DNA from: Centroberyx gerrardi
Taxonomy: Eukaryota; Chordata; Actinopteri; Beryciformes; Berycidae
NCBI RefSeq assembly: GCF_048128805.1
Contig: NC_136005.1
Coordinates: 14,128,472-14,192,471, forward strand
Direction: 5' to 3'
Length of the DNA: 64,000 bases
Below the pieces are notes generated by a model, which worked only from the letters and a program-made list of their open reading frames with translations, was not told the origin of the DNA and did no database searches. Below, piece by piece: positions 11,704 through 23,686 of this stretch. Position numbers and translations under genes: made by a program. The first letter of the stretch is position 1. Each line of letters opens with the position of its first letter.

Positions 11704-11937
11704 CTATATAACTAATAAATAAATAAAAAATTACTAACTTAAAAAAAATACTTGAATAAGTACAAGTGCACAAAACTATTACATTAACAAAAGCAATTGT
11801 AAATCCATTAAAGTTTCATTTATTTTATTTAATCTAGCATCTATATTCCTCATATCAACAGAGCCTGTAGCCTAGCTGCAGCCAAGTATCGACAGTATCA
11901 GCAGCACTCACCATGAATGTCATTTTTCTTTTTTCAA

Positions 11938-11950
11938 CAGCTGTCATCTG
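11938..11950 (+). promoter_or_regulatory. jsrp1: Paired E-boxes upstream of jsrp1 exon 1
   Basis: CAGCTG (11938-11943) and CATCTG (11945-11950) lie about 130-140 bp 5' of the first exon's start codon. Paired E-boxes are typical of MyoD-driven muscle promoters and would suit a muscle sarcoplasmic-reticulum gene. This is inference from short motifs only. Confidence 0.3.
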
Positions 11951-12081
11951 TGCCTGCCAATCAAGCAGCAAAGGAATATGGTGCAGGGTGTGCATGACAC
12001 TCTCTCCAGCTCTTACAGAACAGAAATCATCATCAACACAGCAGTACTAACCCTCAGTTCTGTGGGAAGACACTGCTGTGA

Positions 12082-13429
12082 ATGTTCAAATCAGGTAAGT
12101 TTCTTTCTCTTTCTATGTAGAGGTGCATATATATAACTAAACATGGAACTCATTGTAAACATATTCGGGTATTTTCCAACTACGAGGAGCAGGTGCCTAT
12201 TTTAGGCTGTCTATGACACACGTTTTACAAGACTGATCGTGCAAGTGGCACTGCGGACACATGCACTCTGCAAAGACTTGGATATCCAGTTGTTTTTATG
12301 CATTATAAAACTGGGATACTTTGTCTTAACTTTTTTATTTCATTTTGGATGCAAATTTAAACTGGAACCTCAACCTACAGGACTTTAGAAACAAGAGCTG
12401 GAACTAAATCATCTGAAAGCATCAAAAGTAAGACATGCCTACACCCTAAACTACCAACCAATTGAATTGTATGATAACTACATTACATTGTATGTAATGC
12501 TCCATACAGCTGACTATTCTGTCTATCCCTATAGTGTCTTATGACCGGATTCTGTCCATCCAAAGTCTGAGTGACGTTCCAAACCCATGGAAGGGATTCA
12601 CAATGAACCGCTGCTTAGTGTTGGCTCTAGTCATAGCGGTTGTGAGCTCAGGTGTGAATGAATTCCATGGTGAGTAGTAAAACATGATAATGATGAGAAA
12701 AATTGTCACTTTCCCCACAGAGAAACCATAGCAGACAAATGGAATTCCTTGCCTAGAAGAATACCAAACAAGCTATACTGTATATCTAATGCAGATGGAA
12801 AGTTTTCTTGTTTTTCTGTCAGTGCTGTTGCAGTAATATCTTCTGCTTCTAACACATTTGACTCAGTTTGTGCTTTGTTTAATTCATTTCAAGATACCTC
12901 GCTGTAGGGCCGATACACAGTCTTAAACTCTCCTCCATTCACGCCAACAAGCCTTCACTGTTACATTTTGTTTTCCAGATGCCCTGAATTCTTTCTATGA
13001 GGAGACAGACCTGGGTATAATGTCTTTCTTTGGAAGTGTGCAAGATGGTTCCATTATTCAGGTAGGCTACTGTCTATGGGTCTATAGGTATAGGCTTTTA
13101 TCCAAAACACATAAACAGGATCAAATTGAACACATTCTAATACAGACTGAAGCTTTTGTGCTTTGTCCCAGTTTGTACCTGCTATGTGCTCTAAATGTAA
13201 ACGCAAAATGTAAAATCTAATCACTGGAGTGAATGTCTAATAGATCATTGGATTTACAAAGATATTTTCATCTTCTGAATTCTGATGTGGTTTTACATTC
13301 TGCCACCAGGGCTCTATGTGGGACAGTTTCCTGTGGTGGAGCTGGGGATCTGAAGAACTCGGAGTGATAAGAAGAAGAAAAAAGCCAATCGGCCCAAAAA
13401 GAATCCTGAAACCCAGAAATAAAGAATGA
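12082..13429 (+). CDS. jsrp1: Miniature JSRP1-like junctional sarcoplasmic reticulum protein, single-pass
   Basis: Exons 12082-12094, 12535-12669, 12979-13061 and 13310-13429 splice in phase and give 116 residues starting MFKSVSYDR. A stop codon lies immediately before this ATG and the donor is a perfect CAG|GTAAGT. The N-terminus is cytosolic (about 30 residues). It leads into NPWKGFTMNRCLVLALVIAV, where the hydrophobic segment runs to about residue 45. The rest is a Trp-rich, then strongly basic tail (WDSFLWWSW, RRRKKPIGPKR). From memory, mammalian JSRP1 has a very similar block (LPW..L..NKCLVLA) at its membrane segment and lies in the same divergent/convergent arrangement between OAZ1 and AMH. 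JSRP1 sits at triads and couples the Cav1.1 channel and calsequestrin. Mammalian JSRP1 is about three times longer, so this version lacks most of the charged repeats. A start-codon variant is described separately. Confidence 0.65.
12304..12427 (+). other. jsrp1: Alternative jsrp1 5' exon / promoter candidate (TATA box and exon ending at 12427)
   Basis: TATAAAA lies at 12304-12310. A possible acceptor (cctacag, ending at 12380) and a donor (AAAA|GTAAGA after 12427) frame a 47-bp exon, 12381-12427. If that exon joins 12535, its last A and the first two bases of the next exon form a split start codon A|TG, giving MSYDR. It could be an internal exon of the upstream transcript or, with the TATA box, a separate first exon. 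Confidence 0.4.
13418..13423 (+). terminator. jsrp1: Polyadenylation signal overlapping the jsrp1 coding end
   Basis: AATAAA is formed by the Asn-Lys codons just before the stop (cagaaataaagaatga). A later AATATAAAG-like motif near 13553 is a weaker alternative. If the first is used, the 3' UTR would be almost absent. Confidence 0.4.
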
Positions 13430-14216
13430 TATGTGATACGGCTGCTGAAAGAAAAGTCAAAAGATAGAAGTCGGCAACATCTGTAACAACGACCACAGGC
13501 TTCAGATTGAGGAGTACAAACAAATGGTTGTGGTAGTATGCTTTGTGTTTAATAATATAAAGAAAATGAAATGATACATTTAGACATTTTCTACTTTGTA
13601 CTGTGGAGATTGGAGAAAGCCAGTTAATATGAACTTAATTTGCCTCATTTAGAAGCCTTATCACGTTTAATACATGTTTTAGATCACTCAAAATGATGAG
13701 ACTTGATTAAATCTACATTTTATTATAACTAATTTAGAAAAATCACTTAGCACCATACTGAAACACAGTTTTAAATAACGTTATCAGTAACGTCAAGGGT
13801 TTTACCCTGGTGAAACAACGGCTTTCCTTTTTTAAAAGAACCACTTAGCTAAAAATGGATAACACTATAAATCTTCTCACATAACAACAAGAAAATGTAT
13901 TGATGACAGAATTATATCAAAGAGCTGTTTACTGGAACTGTGAAAAGCATCTCGGAACACAAATGTTTCTGATTTCCATGAACCTGATTATTTATAAAAG
14001 TGAGAAACATTGTGCTGTGCACATCTACTTGAAATACATTAACTATTTACAAGCAAATAAACAGGCCTCTCTGAGTTAAAGCATGCGTTTTCTACCAGTG
14101 TATTAATCCTGTATGGCACAAATACATTAACTGAGGCTTTCCATCCACTAAACAAGCCGCATTGAATCGTTGTTATCCCAAAGAAGTAAACTGCGAAAAC
14201 ACAGAAGAAAATGCCT
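13430..14216. other. Convergent 3' region between jsrp1 and amh
   Basis: No coding sequence. A minus-strand AATAAA (tttatt on the plus strand, about 13719-13724) is a good candidate for the end of the amh transcript, which would give amh a 3' UTR of about 500 nt. Confidence 0.5.
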
Positions 14217-16957
14217 TTAGCGGCATCCACACTCCTTGGCCACCAAATCGGCTTTAATGCAGAGACGAGTCCCTTCATCGTTCAGCTCCACCACATCCAG
14301 GTCTTCGTAGGCCACAGGCACGCAGCACAGCGGACGATCCAGCACCTTGCCACTCTGAATTTGGACGTTCAGCAGGGCGGCGTGGCTGTTCACGTTGGTC
14401 AGGGGGAAATCGCAGACGCCTTGGCAGTAGTTGATGGTGGCAGTGTCCGGGGCGACGAAATACTTTTCGAGGGACACGGTGAGGCTGTGCAGCCCACACA
14501 GGTTGCCCCTCACCGGGCTGCCCTGGCCTGCTCTGGTGGCCCGCAGTCCTCTCTCCACCTCGTAAGCACGCCCCACTGTCTGCAGGGCCTTCAGCAGGAG
14601 GAAAGCGCGGTATTGGCTCTCTCCTGGTTTGTGGAAGAGTAAACAGAAGCAGAAATCACACAGTGGTAATACATGTTCTAGATACCAAAGAAATCCCAAT
14701 TTTTGTCAGGTGAGCTTACTTAAACACAAAGATTTTGTTAGTTATGGTTTCAATCACATCTGTCGCATGAAATTAAATGCTGGTGTAGTTCTACAAAGTC
14801 TTGAATGCTTATTTTTATAGGAGGCTGACTTCAGATCACCTGCTGGCGGTTCCTCCTTGGGAAATGTACTGAGTGCTCTGAGCCGTCCCAGCCTCTCCAT
14901 GGCCCTGTGACCCACCTCCTCTTCCCTAATTACGTCCGTTATCTGCCCCACGGCCTGCTCCAGCCTGTGCCTGAGCACCTCTAACAGGGCAGGAGTCAGG
15001 GCCAGCTCGCCGCGGTGCACCTTAAGCACCGAGCCCTGCGAGGGGAAGGAGAAGATGGTGGGGGCCGAGGAGTTGAGCAGTCCTACCAGGAGGGTCTCAC
15101 TGGAGGATAAGCCCAGCGTCAGGGGGGGCAGGGACTGTAAGGAGTCCAGCTGTACTGGAGTGGACTCAGGGCGATCCTGAGTCAGGACATCACCCAGGAA
15201 CTTCTGCAGCTCACAAAGGAAGGAGAAAGTCTCTGAGGAGCCCAGGGACGAACCTGGAACTTGTGCAGATCTGAGGAAGACAATTCAAAAACAGTATAGC
15301 CTTTTAGAGCACTACTCTTGACTATAGCCTGGTAAAATCTGAAAAGGGAACACGAGAGCCAGGGCAACCTCAGATCAGTTCCTCTGTCCGACAAGAAAAG
15401 CAGAAGTGGAGTCATGCTGGTGTTACTTCCCGATTCTCCACCAATAAGGATTTCTTGTAGCGTTTGCCCTGCAAAGAGTGGAAATATATTTGCAAAGAGG
15501 AGGAGTGCACATGAACCAAGGAGGAAAATGAGAAATGTCCATATCTTACCTGCATCAGAGGATTTTGCCTCAACAGATAACCTCCATTTCTGATTAACAC
15601 TGCCGTCTGATGCCTTTCCTGTCAAGATAATGTACTGTGTTCCTTCTGAAATGCACGCGGCCTAGGAAGGACAACAAGATGAATTGTTGGGTGAAGGCCT
15701 GTGTGGGGCACAATGTGTAGGTCATTTACTTCAACAAGTCTGAAATCTGCAGGTTTGGTACCTTGGTATGCATCTTTTGAAATGCAAACTGTTGTATTTC
15801 CAACAAATTCACACGAGAAAATTTTAGGATTGCATTTTATTCATGCAATGTTCACATATTGGCAAGGCCTTACCTGTGTGTTAGGGTGCAGAGACTGACT
15901 AGTGAAAGTGACGCCCAGGTCTGTTGCTGCGAGGGGGCTTCCAAATGCCAAGAGCAGTATGGGGTTCAGCTTCAGCAGGGGAGACTGTGGGAGGTCAAGG
16001 GTCAATACAAGCCTTCCTCCCCCTACGGCCTCAGCCAACAGCTCTGACAGAGAAAACAAACGTTGCATAAAATATACATACATGTACATACACGTGAAAA
16101 CACATGAAAAGACAATTCAAAGTGAGCTGATAGCAATCAGGGAGCACCAGTACCTTTGGTTGGGTGCAAAACATTCAGTCCCTTTGTCTGGTCTCTGTTT
16201 GCTGCATTAGCAAGCTCTGATAAGACTAAACCTGATGAACCGTCAGCTTTTGTGCAGATTCCAAACTGGGTCAGGTTGTTGTTTGTCAGTTCACCCTCTT
16301 TCCCCCAACCTTCACGCAACACTGCAAATATGTCGTCCAGAATCTCGTCATGACCCTGTGAACTTTCAAAGCACGGTGCGTTATCGGGGAGGTGATGAGA
16401 AACTGTGGTGTCTGACAACGTCTCTTTTGACGAGGGGGCATAATCTGCATTTTTGACTCCGAAACGATCTCCAATCTCTACGGAATCCATCGTGTGGCGG
16501 GGCCTTCTCTTATCCCCTTAGATTGAATAGGAAAAACAACAAAAATTATATCATGCATGGAAAAACAGCATTCTGCACACATATTAAAGCAAATATTTGA
16601 TATCACCCTCGCCCAATAATAAACACAGAAATCACATGAGCAGTCCCGAGGATAGAGACTATTAAACAGGGAGCCTCTTTTTACGAAGGGGTTATCGTCA
16701 AAACTGCAGAGACTAATGCACAAGCTACAAAATCACACCAAAATGCATAAAATTACACGCATAGAGCATATTCATGTCAATCCACTAATTTCGAGAAAGT
16801 TAGCTGTGTGTGTGTGCTGACCTGTCCTTGGGGGGTCTGGGGCTGGGACCAGCTTCTGTCCATGAAGGCCATCCCTCTCTGAGACCTGCAGGGGAACACA
16901 CTCCCTGGTCCAGTGCAGCATCAGCGCCGCACAGTAGAAAACATACACAACCAACAT
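14217..16957 (-). CDS. amh: Anti-Mullerian hormone, complete
   Basis: Seven exons in consistent phase: 16957-16822, 16516-16154, 16043-15874, 15661-15550, 15468-15369, 15270-14840, 14623-14217. They encode 572 residues, and seven exons is the usual teleost amh structure. It opens with a secretion signal (MLVVYVFYCAALMLHW). A long pro-region follows, with ILLLAFGSPLAATDLG and RAFLLLKALQTVGRAYEVER. A likely R-A-T-R cleavage site releases a 104-residue TGF-beta domain with NYCQGVCDFP, PLCCVP and the terminal ECGCR. The mature part has eight cysteines rather than seven. Amh is secreted by gonadal somatic cells and signals through Amhr2; in several fish amh duplicates act in sex determination, but nothing here shows that role. 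The donor of exon 5 (AG|GTTGCC) is weak and that junction is the least certain. Confidence 0.93.
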
Positions 16958-17019
16958 ACTCCGCTGTCTTTATGTCTGTCTGCCTGTCTGTCTGGTCAGT
17001 TCTTTCTCAATCACTTGTT

Positions 17020-18310
17020 TTGGATGGGTCAAGCTCAGAGGATGGGATTTATATGATCCCACACCCCTTCTCACCAAATGGGGAACAACCTGCCAAAATA
17101 GCTGCGGAATACTGTGTGTCCTTGAAGAGTTGGACGGCGATACTATTTCAGCACGCATGTTTGCCGCGTTGTAAGGTGCTGTCTACCTCCTGGAACAGCA
17201 TGCTCTTAATCTTAGGGTTTAACTGAGATAACACAAGGGAATAGGGGGGAAGAAAGGCAAACAATCGGGAGTTCTGTTCGTTCAGACACACACCTAACCT
17301 CCCTACGTCAGTAGACTCAGACTAATGGCTGTGAGGAAAGACATCCGTATGAAGGGAGGAATAGATTGAATGGACATACATTTCTCACAAGCCTTTCATT
17401 GTCTTGAGCAAAAAAAAAACAGGTGTTCAAGTGTCTCAGTGCTCAAGGCTAGAAGATCAGAGGTGTTGTGTTGTTAACTATTCTAACTCCGCAGTTTCAA
17501 ACTCATCTGATAAAGATGTGTATTGTTAAAATTTATGGGATACAGTTGAGAGTAAATGCTATTGTTCATCGCAGCAATCAAACTAATCAGAGATCCTGAG
17601 GTGAAATTGGCTGCATGAGATCACAAAATATATATTGCGCTTGCACTGCAATTACAATACACCTAGCACTTCAGAATAATAGAGAAGAGTGCATAATAAA
17701 GAGCATCCAGTGAAATGGCCAATTGAACTCATTGTTGCATCTTGTACGACCTTCTTTTTATAAACATTACAATGTAGCCTTATTTCATCTGATGCTGTTG
17801 GTATCCAGATACCAGGAACTGCTCTCGGACCTGCTTTAATAGAGAAATCTCACAGCTGCAGCCTTGTTTTGCAGACAATCAAGGTCTCCGAGCCGTTCAG
17901 TGGCAGTGGATGCCAAGAGATAAAGTCAAGGCTCATTCTTGTACGGATTCACAAATCTCCTGAGGAATGACAGGAATTGTTTATCATTCTCTAATGGCTC
18001 TAAAGTATTCTCAAGACAATATTTGTGGAACATTTTGGCAGGTAGCACATCATCCTGAAATCTAGAATTTGCGTTTTAACTCAAAACTGACATGGAAGAC
18101 ATCAATCTTTCACTTAATATGCATATTCCTACTGTGTAAATTTAGTAACCCACTTTAACATTGTGTGAATATTGCATTTGATATAACAGATGATGTCTAT
18201 ATTCAACCATGTTGGGCTGTCGGACCTAAGCCAAAACTATATTGGACATTTTTACTGGGTCCAGGGCCAGAACCAGCTCAAAGGCTTTATGATACATAAT
18301 CAAAATAATC
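17020..18310. other. amh upstream region, no gene seen
   Basis: Gene-free AT-rich sequence between the amh promoter and a SINE. In human SF3A2 and PLEKHJ1 occupy this interval between AMH and DOT1L. I found no frame resembling either. Confidence 0.6.
17047..17053 (-). promoter_or_regulatory. amh: TATA box of amh
   Basis: TATAAAT on the minus strand, about 90 bp upstream of the amh start codon. It predicts a transcription start near 17020 and a 5' UTR of about 60 nt. No unambiguous SF-1 (NR5A1) site was seen in the adjacent 200 bp. Confidence 0.55.
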
Positions 18311-18322
18311 AAAAGCAGTATT

Positions 18323-18522
18323 CATGGGGGCGCCACAGTGGCTCACCGAGTAGAGTGCGTACCATATAAGGCTCAGTCCTTCCTGCAGCGACCCGGGGTT
18401 CGAATCCAGCCCGAGGTCATTTGCTGCATGTCCTCCCCTCTCTCTCTCTCTCCCATACCTTCCTGTCTCTCTCTCACACTATCTCTGTCAAATAAAATGC
18501 CTAAAATAAATCTTAAAAAAAA
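18323..18522 (+). mobile_element. tRNA-derived SINE with 12-bp target-site duplication
   Basis: The polymerase III A-box-like TGGCTCACCGAG is at 18339-18350 and a perfect B box, GGTTCGAATCC, at 18397-18407. They are followed by a tRNA-unrelated body (tcatttgctgcatgtcctcccc), a CT-rich tract and an A-rich tail. The direct repeat aaaagcagtatt flanks it at 18311-18322 and 18523-18534, so the insertion is intact and fairly recent. Confidence 0.9.
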
Positions 18523-21500
18523 AAAAGCAGTATTAATTTATAAAGTGCAGCCCGATCATTTCCCAGGGGAACTAAGCTAGTTGGCTGGTTTTGTCTGAGA
18601 CATTACATTCATTCTCCACTACAGACAGTGAATTTCACAACAAAACACATCAGCCCATTTTTGGTCAAAGTTATGATGTGCTATTCTGCCGCTAAGAAGA
18701 AACAGTCACTGAGACTGAAATAACTGCAGTCAGACATAATTCTCAACATGCACAACAGAATTAAATACAATATTATACGAAACATTTTTTTTTTTATTAA
18801 TAATCATAAAAAGCAGAAAAAACATCTCAGTTCCATTTGTCATTATAACATCTTAAGATAAAAGCACCAACACCAAACAGCAAGAATTTTTCCATGAAAA
18901 CCCAGGACCTTTTGGAAAGTAGGTTTGCCGTTATTGCACCTCAAACCTGCCCTGGCTTTACCAATCAGAGATCGCTATACATTGATCACATTTGTCTTTC
19001 ATTGAGTTTCCCCCATGTAAAGGGAGAGATCACAACAAAAGGACATTGAACATCCTTCTCAGAGAGACACAGATCTAGACAGAGGCATTTGTGATTGGAG
19101 GAAGATGCTGAAAGTTGTAGCCATTCCACAGCTTCTTAAGATCAGACTGATGTATAAAGCTTTATAAAGCAGGATTTTGCTGAAGAGGCTGGATGTATGT
19201 GACAGTGAGAAATGATCTGAGGAGACAGGTGAACACATCGCTAAGGCAATTTGTCAGCTGAGAGCACCAAGGTCCAATTTTCAGGTTACCCGTCCTGGTC
19301 CTGAGTTGGATAGGAGAGGGAGAGAGGGACTTCACAAGATGGTAGATAGATTCGTGACATGCAGTAGTTTAAAAAAAAAAGTGTTACATCATTTCAAGCG
19401 ATCTGAGAAGTTCCTGAGTAAGACCTTTGGCCGGATTTAGAGTAAACAGCCTCGACTGCAAAGCTCTCACAGATTATCTACCAATTCTGTACCAGGATGG
19501 AGCAGGCTGGAGAACTGCATAGGAGCTTTAGATTCAAATCGTGCATATACGCCAAAGGACTTGAATATCAGCACCTCATCCCTTTGACTGATTATACAAG
19601 TAGCTACAATGAAGCAAATCGGTTGAAATCTGTAACGCAGGTAATGATATTTGCCATTTCCACACAGCATTCTCACTCACACATACATGACGCCGCCCCT
19701 CCAGAGTACAGGAAGTCTACAGGTCAGATGGGACATCAGAAAGCCACCAAGCAAGCTTGTGTTGAAGATTATTAAACCAGACCTCTCTGCAGCACAACAG
19801 GAGAGGAGTAGTATTTATCAATAGCTGCATTTTCCTTGTTTTAAGTGAAGGAGAGCACCGTGCTGTCTGTCTGACTAGTAGTATTAAAAATTGATTGGAA
19901 TCTTAAGTTACAATTAAAAGCATAATATATAACAACTGCAATTGTATCAAACACCAAGAATAAGAAAATTAAAACAGCGTCAACAATAACAATTACAAAA
20001 GACCTCTCAGTGCTGGTAACAAAAGGACTGTTGCCTCTCTGGTTATGTTCTAACATGAGCAAATGACTTTCCTCTTTTCACTTAAAACTCGCAGATGAAA
20101 AACACGTTTGTGTTCACAGAGCAATCGAGTCTACAGGACAGCATTTTTACTATAAAGCTTTGATTAGTCTAATCTTCCCTTGGACACACATTGGCAAATG
20201 AAAAAAAAAAAGCACACACCAAATGAGCTGAAGTGTAATCCTGCATCTTGTCTTCTGTTAATGACAATTTTAAAATGACAATCAGAAAAAATGAAGCTTG
20301 GTTGCTCTAACTCCCAACAAAGTGATCCACACTTGTACAAGTGTTTTACATCAGAATGTCTCTTGCCGTTATGCTTACACAGTATGCTCACATTACAAGG
20401 AAGGCCCTTTCAATAAGACATCCCAGGGTAGACAGTGTGTATGAGAGGTTGAGATTTAGTTTTCTATGCACCAAAAAAGACTTTGTTTGTAAAATCTGAA
20501 TTGCTGTGGTTTGGAAAAAAGCACCATTTTTCCCGCAGTCTGGGGCGGTAGAAAAACCAAAACATTAAAACATCTGATACAACTGATAACAGTACTAGTG
20601 CTGGAATCTAGTCACGCTGCACCACAGCACATCTCCGTATCTGTGTATAAATACACACACAAGGTCTGAGTTTCTATTTGTGTGGTGTGTATCTCACAGG
20701 CGCTGTGTGTCATGCTGTTAGGCTGTTACTCTGTTAAGGTCCTGTGGTAGCAATACTCCGCTCTCCGTGGCTTCAAGCCTCTCCTGTTTAACAGGTAGGG
20801 TTCAAGGGTCACAATGCCAGCACCAAAACACCCCCCACCCCCCCAAATGTAGATGTTTCCAATTTACTTATATATTTATATATATAATATACCTTTCTGT
20901 TTTATGATGAAGACAGACATACAAAGAAAAACAAACAAAAACATATGTACATAAACAGTGTGTCTTGTTCACTAACAAACAAGTACAAGTAGCACAGTTT
21001 TGAGAGCAAAAGGGGATTGGCTGTACTTTTAAAACTCCTGCATGACAAACATCTACTGAGGGCCTCATACCTGTTTAATTTGACTCTGAGCCAGCTGTTG
21101 CAGAGTAGTTTTATCGAAACGTGGTGTCTACAGTTGTACACTAGGCTTTGAAACAAACAAACAATAGCATATTAAATATGAGAAAGGAAATGCCAGTAAA
21201 AGGCATTAAAAATGTCCCTGTGTACAAGCAGCACCAAGTATTCGATTTGTTTTTGATGTTTTCAATATAGAATAAATAAGATCAGGCACAGTCCAAAGTT
21301 AGCACCATTGTTTTCAGACTGTGAGTCAAGTACACACACTATTGCATTCTACACTGTCAACACATTTCAGGATAAAAAAAAAAAAAAAAAAATATTAAAA
21401 GAAAAACAAATACCAAAACAAATGGAGAGACTGACAGCATAAATATAATAATCTAAATTATACACAATTATACAGTCCGAGAATGAATCCCATTCACAGT

Positions 21501-23686
21501 ACAAACATTGTTTACAAAAACAAATTACATAATAAAACGCAAACAAAAAGGTGTGAAAACAGTCCAGTAGTTTGTCGTGGTTATGGTTAATTTTGTATTC
21601 CCAGTGTGTGAGGATATGCATGCATGAGTCTGTGTGTGCGTGTGTGTGTGTTAACTAACTGCAGTATAACTCCACGTATGCGTGTCCACATACAACATTT
21701 GAGTCCCATATATTTGCTTACAACTGCATTTTCCCAGCAGCAGGGATAAATATGAACAAGTTTAGCTTAAGAAGAGTTTAAAATTCCTGCATTTTTAAGA
21801 ATGTATAGATACTCTGCTGCGGTCCCACATAGTAGTGTGATAAACCAAATCGACAGCTTAAAAAAACAATACTATCAATAATTGCAGAAATGATTTTGGA
21901 TCTACAGTTTTACAGCAGATCCAGTTTTCATTGTAATTCTTTTATACCTGGATTCAGCTCAACTAAACTTCAACAACTGTGGCCACAATTCCTAGAACAA
22001 CAGTGGACATTTCTATTTCTTTACCAGAGAGTAGCTAACATTGTTCACTCAAACAGTACGGTACTACACAGAGCATTATCTCATAAAATGGATTTCATTG
22101 GGTCTTTTTTCTTGAATAAACAAAACGACTACTACTATGCTCACCAGACTGCCACTGCCACCGTTTGACAGCTCTGCTCAGCATTATCAGCACCCCTTGA
22201 CATTTTGTTACTAATTCACCATATTTTCAAAAACAGGCTGAAATGTATAAAACTTCTGGGTCTTGTTTGATTCTCAATTTCATGTTCTTCGACATTCTTC
22301 TACCTTGAGTTTAGCATTTCAATTAGAGAATGTAAAATATGGCCAGGACAAGTTTATTGTCACAAAAGACCTAAACCTCCTACCTCCTTTTTGAAGGACT
22401 CTACTCTATTTTCTTACATGCACTCCCCACATCTAAAGTAGTGTAGCATGCCTGGACATGTCAATGGCTGCCGTAGCATTCATGCTCCCAGCTGACAAAC
22501 AATCCCAAAATGGTCTTTCTCCAACTGCTGTATATTGCCTAATGCTAAGTAAAGTGTACTTTTAAGTGAGTTCCGCCAGCCAAATTTGCTCACAAGCTTC
22601 AATGGAAAAATTAATCAGGATGAAGTCACTGAAAGGTACACTGTGAATCCCTGGGGGTAGCAGTTGGAAGGTGACAGCATTGGGTTTGTGTTTGTGTATG
22701 TTTAATCACTGATAATGTTGACATTTAGGTAAACATTGAGATGAGATATGCTACACAACACTCCAGTGCTTTGGCTTAGAATCTGCTCAATGCATGACAA
22801 CCCACTGAGATGCACTGGAGGAGCTGTCATGCAAAAAAGCTTTAAACCCAAATAGAAAAGAGAAGTGGTGTTTACAACTCATCGCTGCAATGGGAGACAG
22901 TTTGCAACACTTATTAGAATGTTAAATTAATTGGTTTTGATCAATTTAGCTGCGAAGGAAAATTTAAAGTTTTGGATGCCAACAAGTGTGGCCAAGACAG
23001 TTCAGTTCAGTATTTGAAATGCTAAACTTGATAAAAAATACATATTTTTGTACCTCTTTGCTTAGAATTTAAGGGACTTGTGAATTAAATTAGTTTTTCA
23101 TTTTCATCTCATTCTAGATATTAAATTTGAAGATATGGTGAATTATCAACATTATCAGAGTTTAATGGTTGCCAACAAACCAGCCTGGACCTGTACATCT
23201 TCTGCTACATGTGTAACTGTATCTTATAATGGACTATCCAGTGTGAAGTTAGACCAAAACACTAAGTTCCTCATCTTGTTTAATAGTCAAATGCTTTGTC
23301 ACACATATTTCATTTCATTGAAGGAAGAAAACGGAGACAAGAGAGCACACACATGCAGAGAGGCACAGCTGCATGACATCTGAGCAGAGTTCAGCGGACT
23401 GGTCTGTGTGTCTGTGTGTGTGTATGCGCGTGTGTGTGTGTATGTACACATGCAGGAGTGTGAGGTGAAAATTGGAGGGAACCTGGCACCTGGTGAGATG
23501 CAGCTCAAAGGGGTGAACTGTCTGTGCTTACATCTGTTGTTAAAATGTCACATTAAATCATTTAAAATAATTTACTGAACTAAGCACTAGATGCTATAAT
23601 AGTGACTGAGGCAAAAATGCTGATACTAACTGTCATACTATAGAGCACCACAATGTGAAACCAGACAGCTCATTCAGTGCTGGACA

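Noticed and set aside
12587-12661. Second ATG in jsrp1 exon 12535-12669 opening a 24-codon frame
   Set aside because: The frame overlaps the conserved membrane-segment frame but ends at once; it is more likely incidental than a second product.
14211-14642. 143-codon plus-strand open frame over the amh last exon
   Set aside because: Antisense shadow of the GC-rich TGF-beta coding exon, which is unambiguous on the minus strand.
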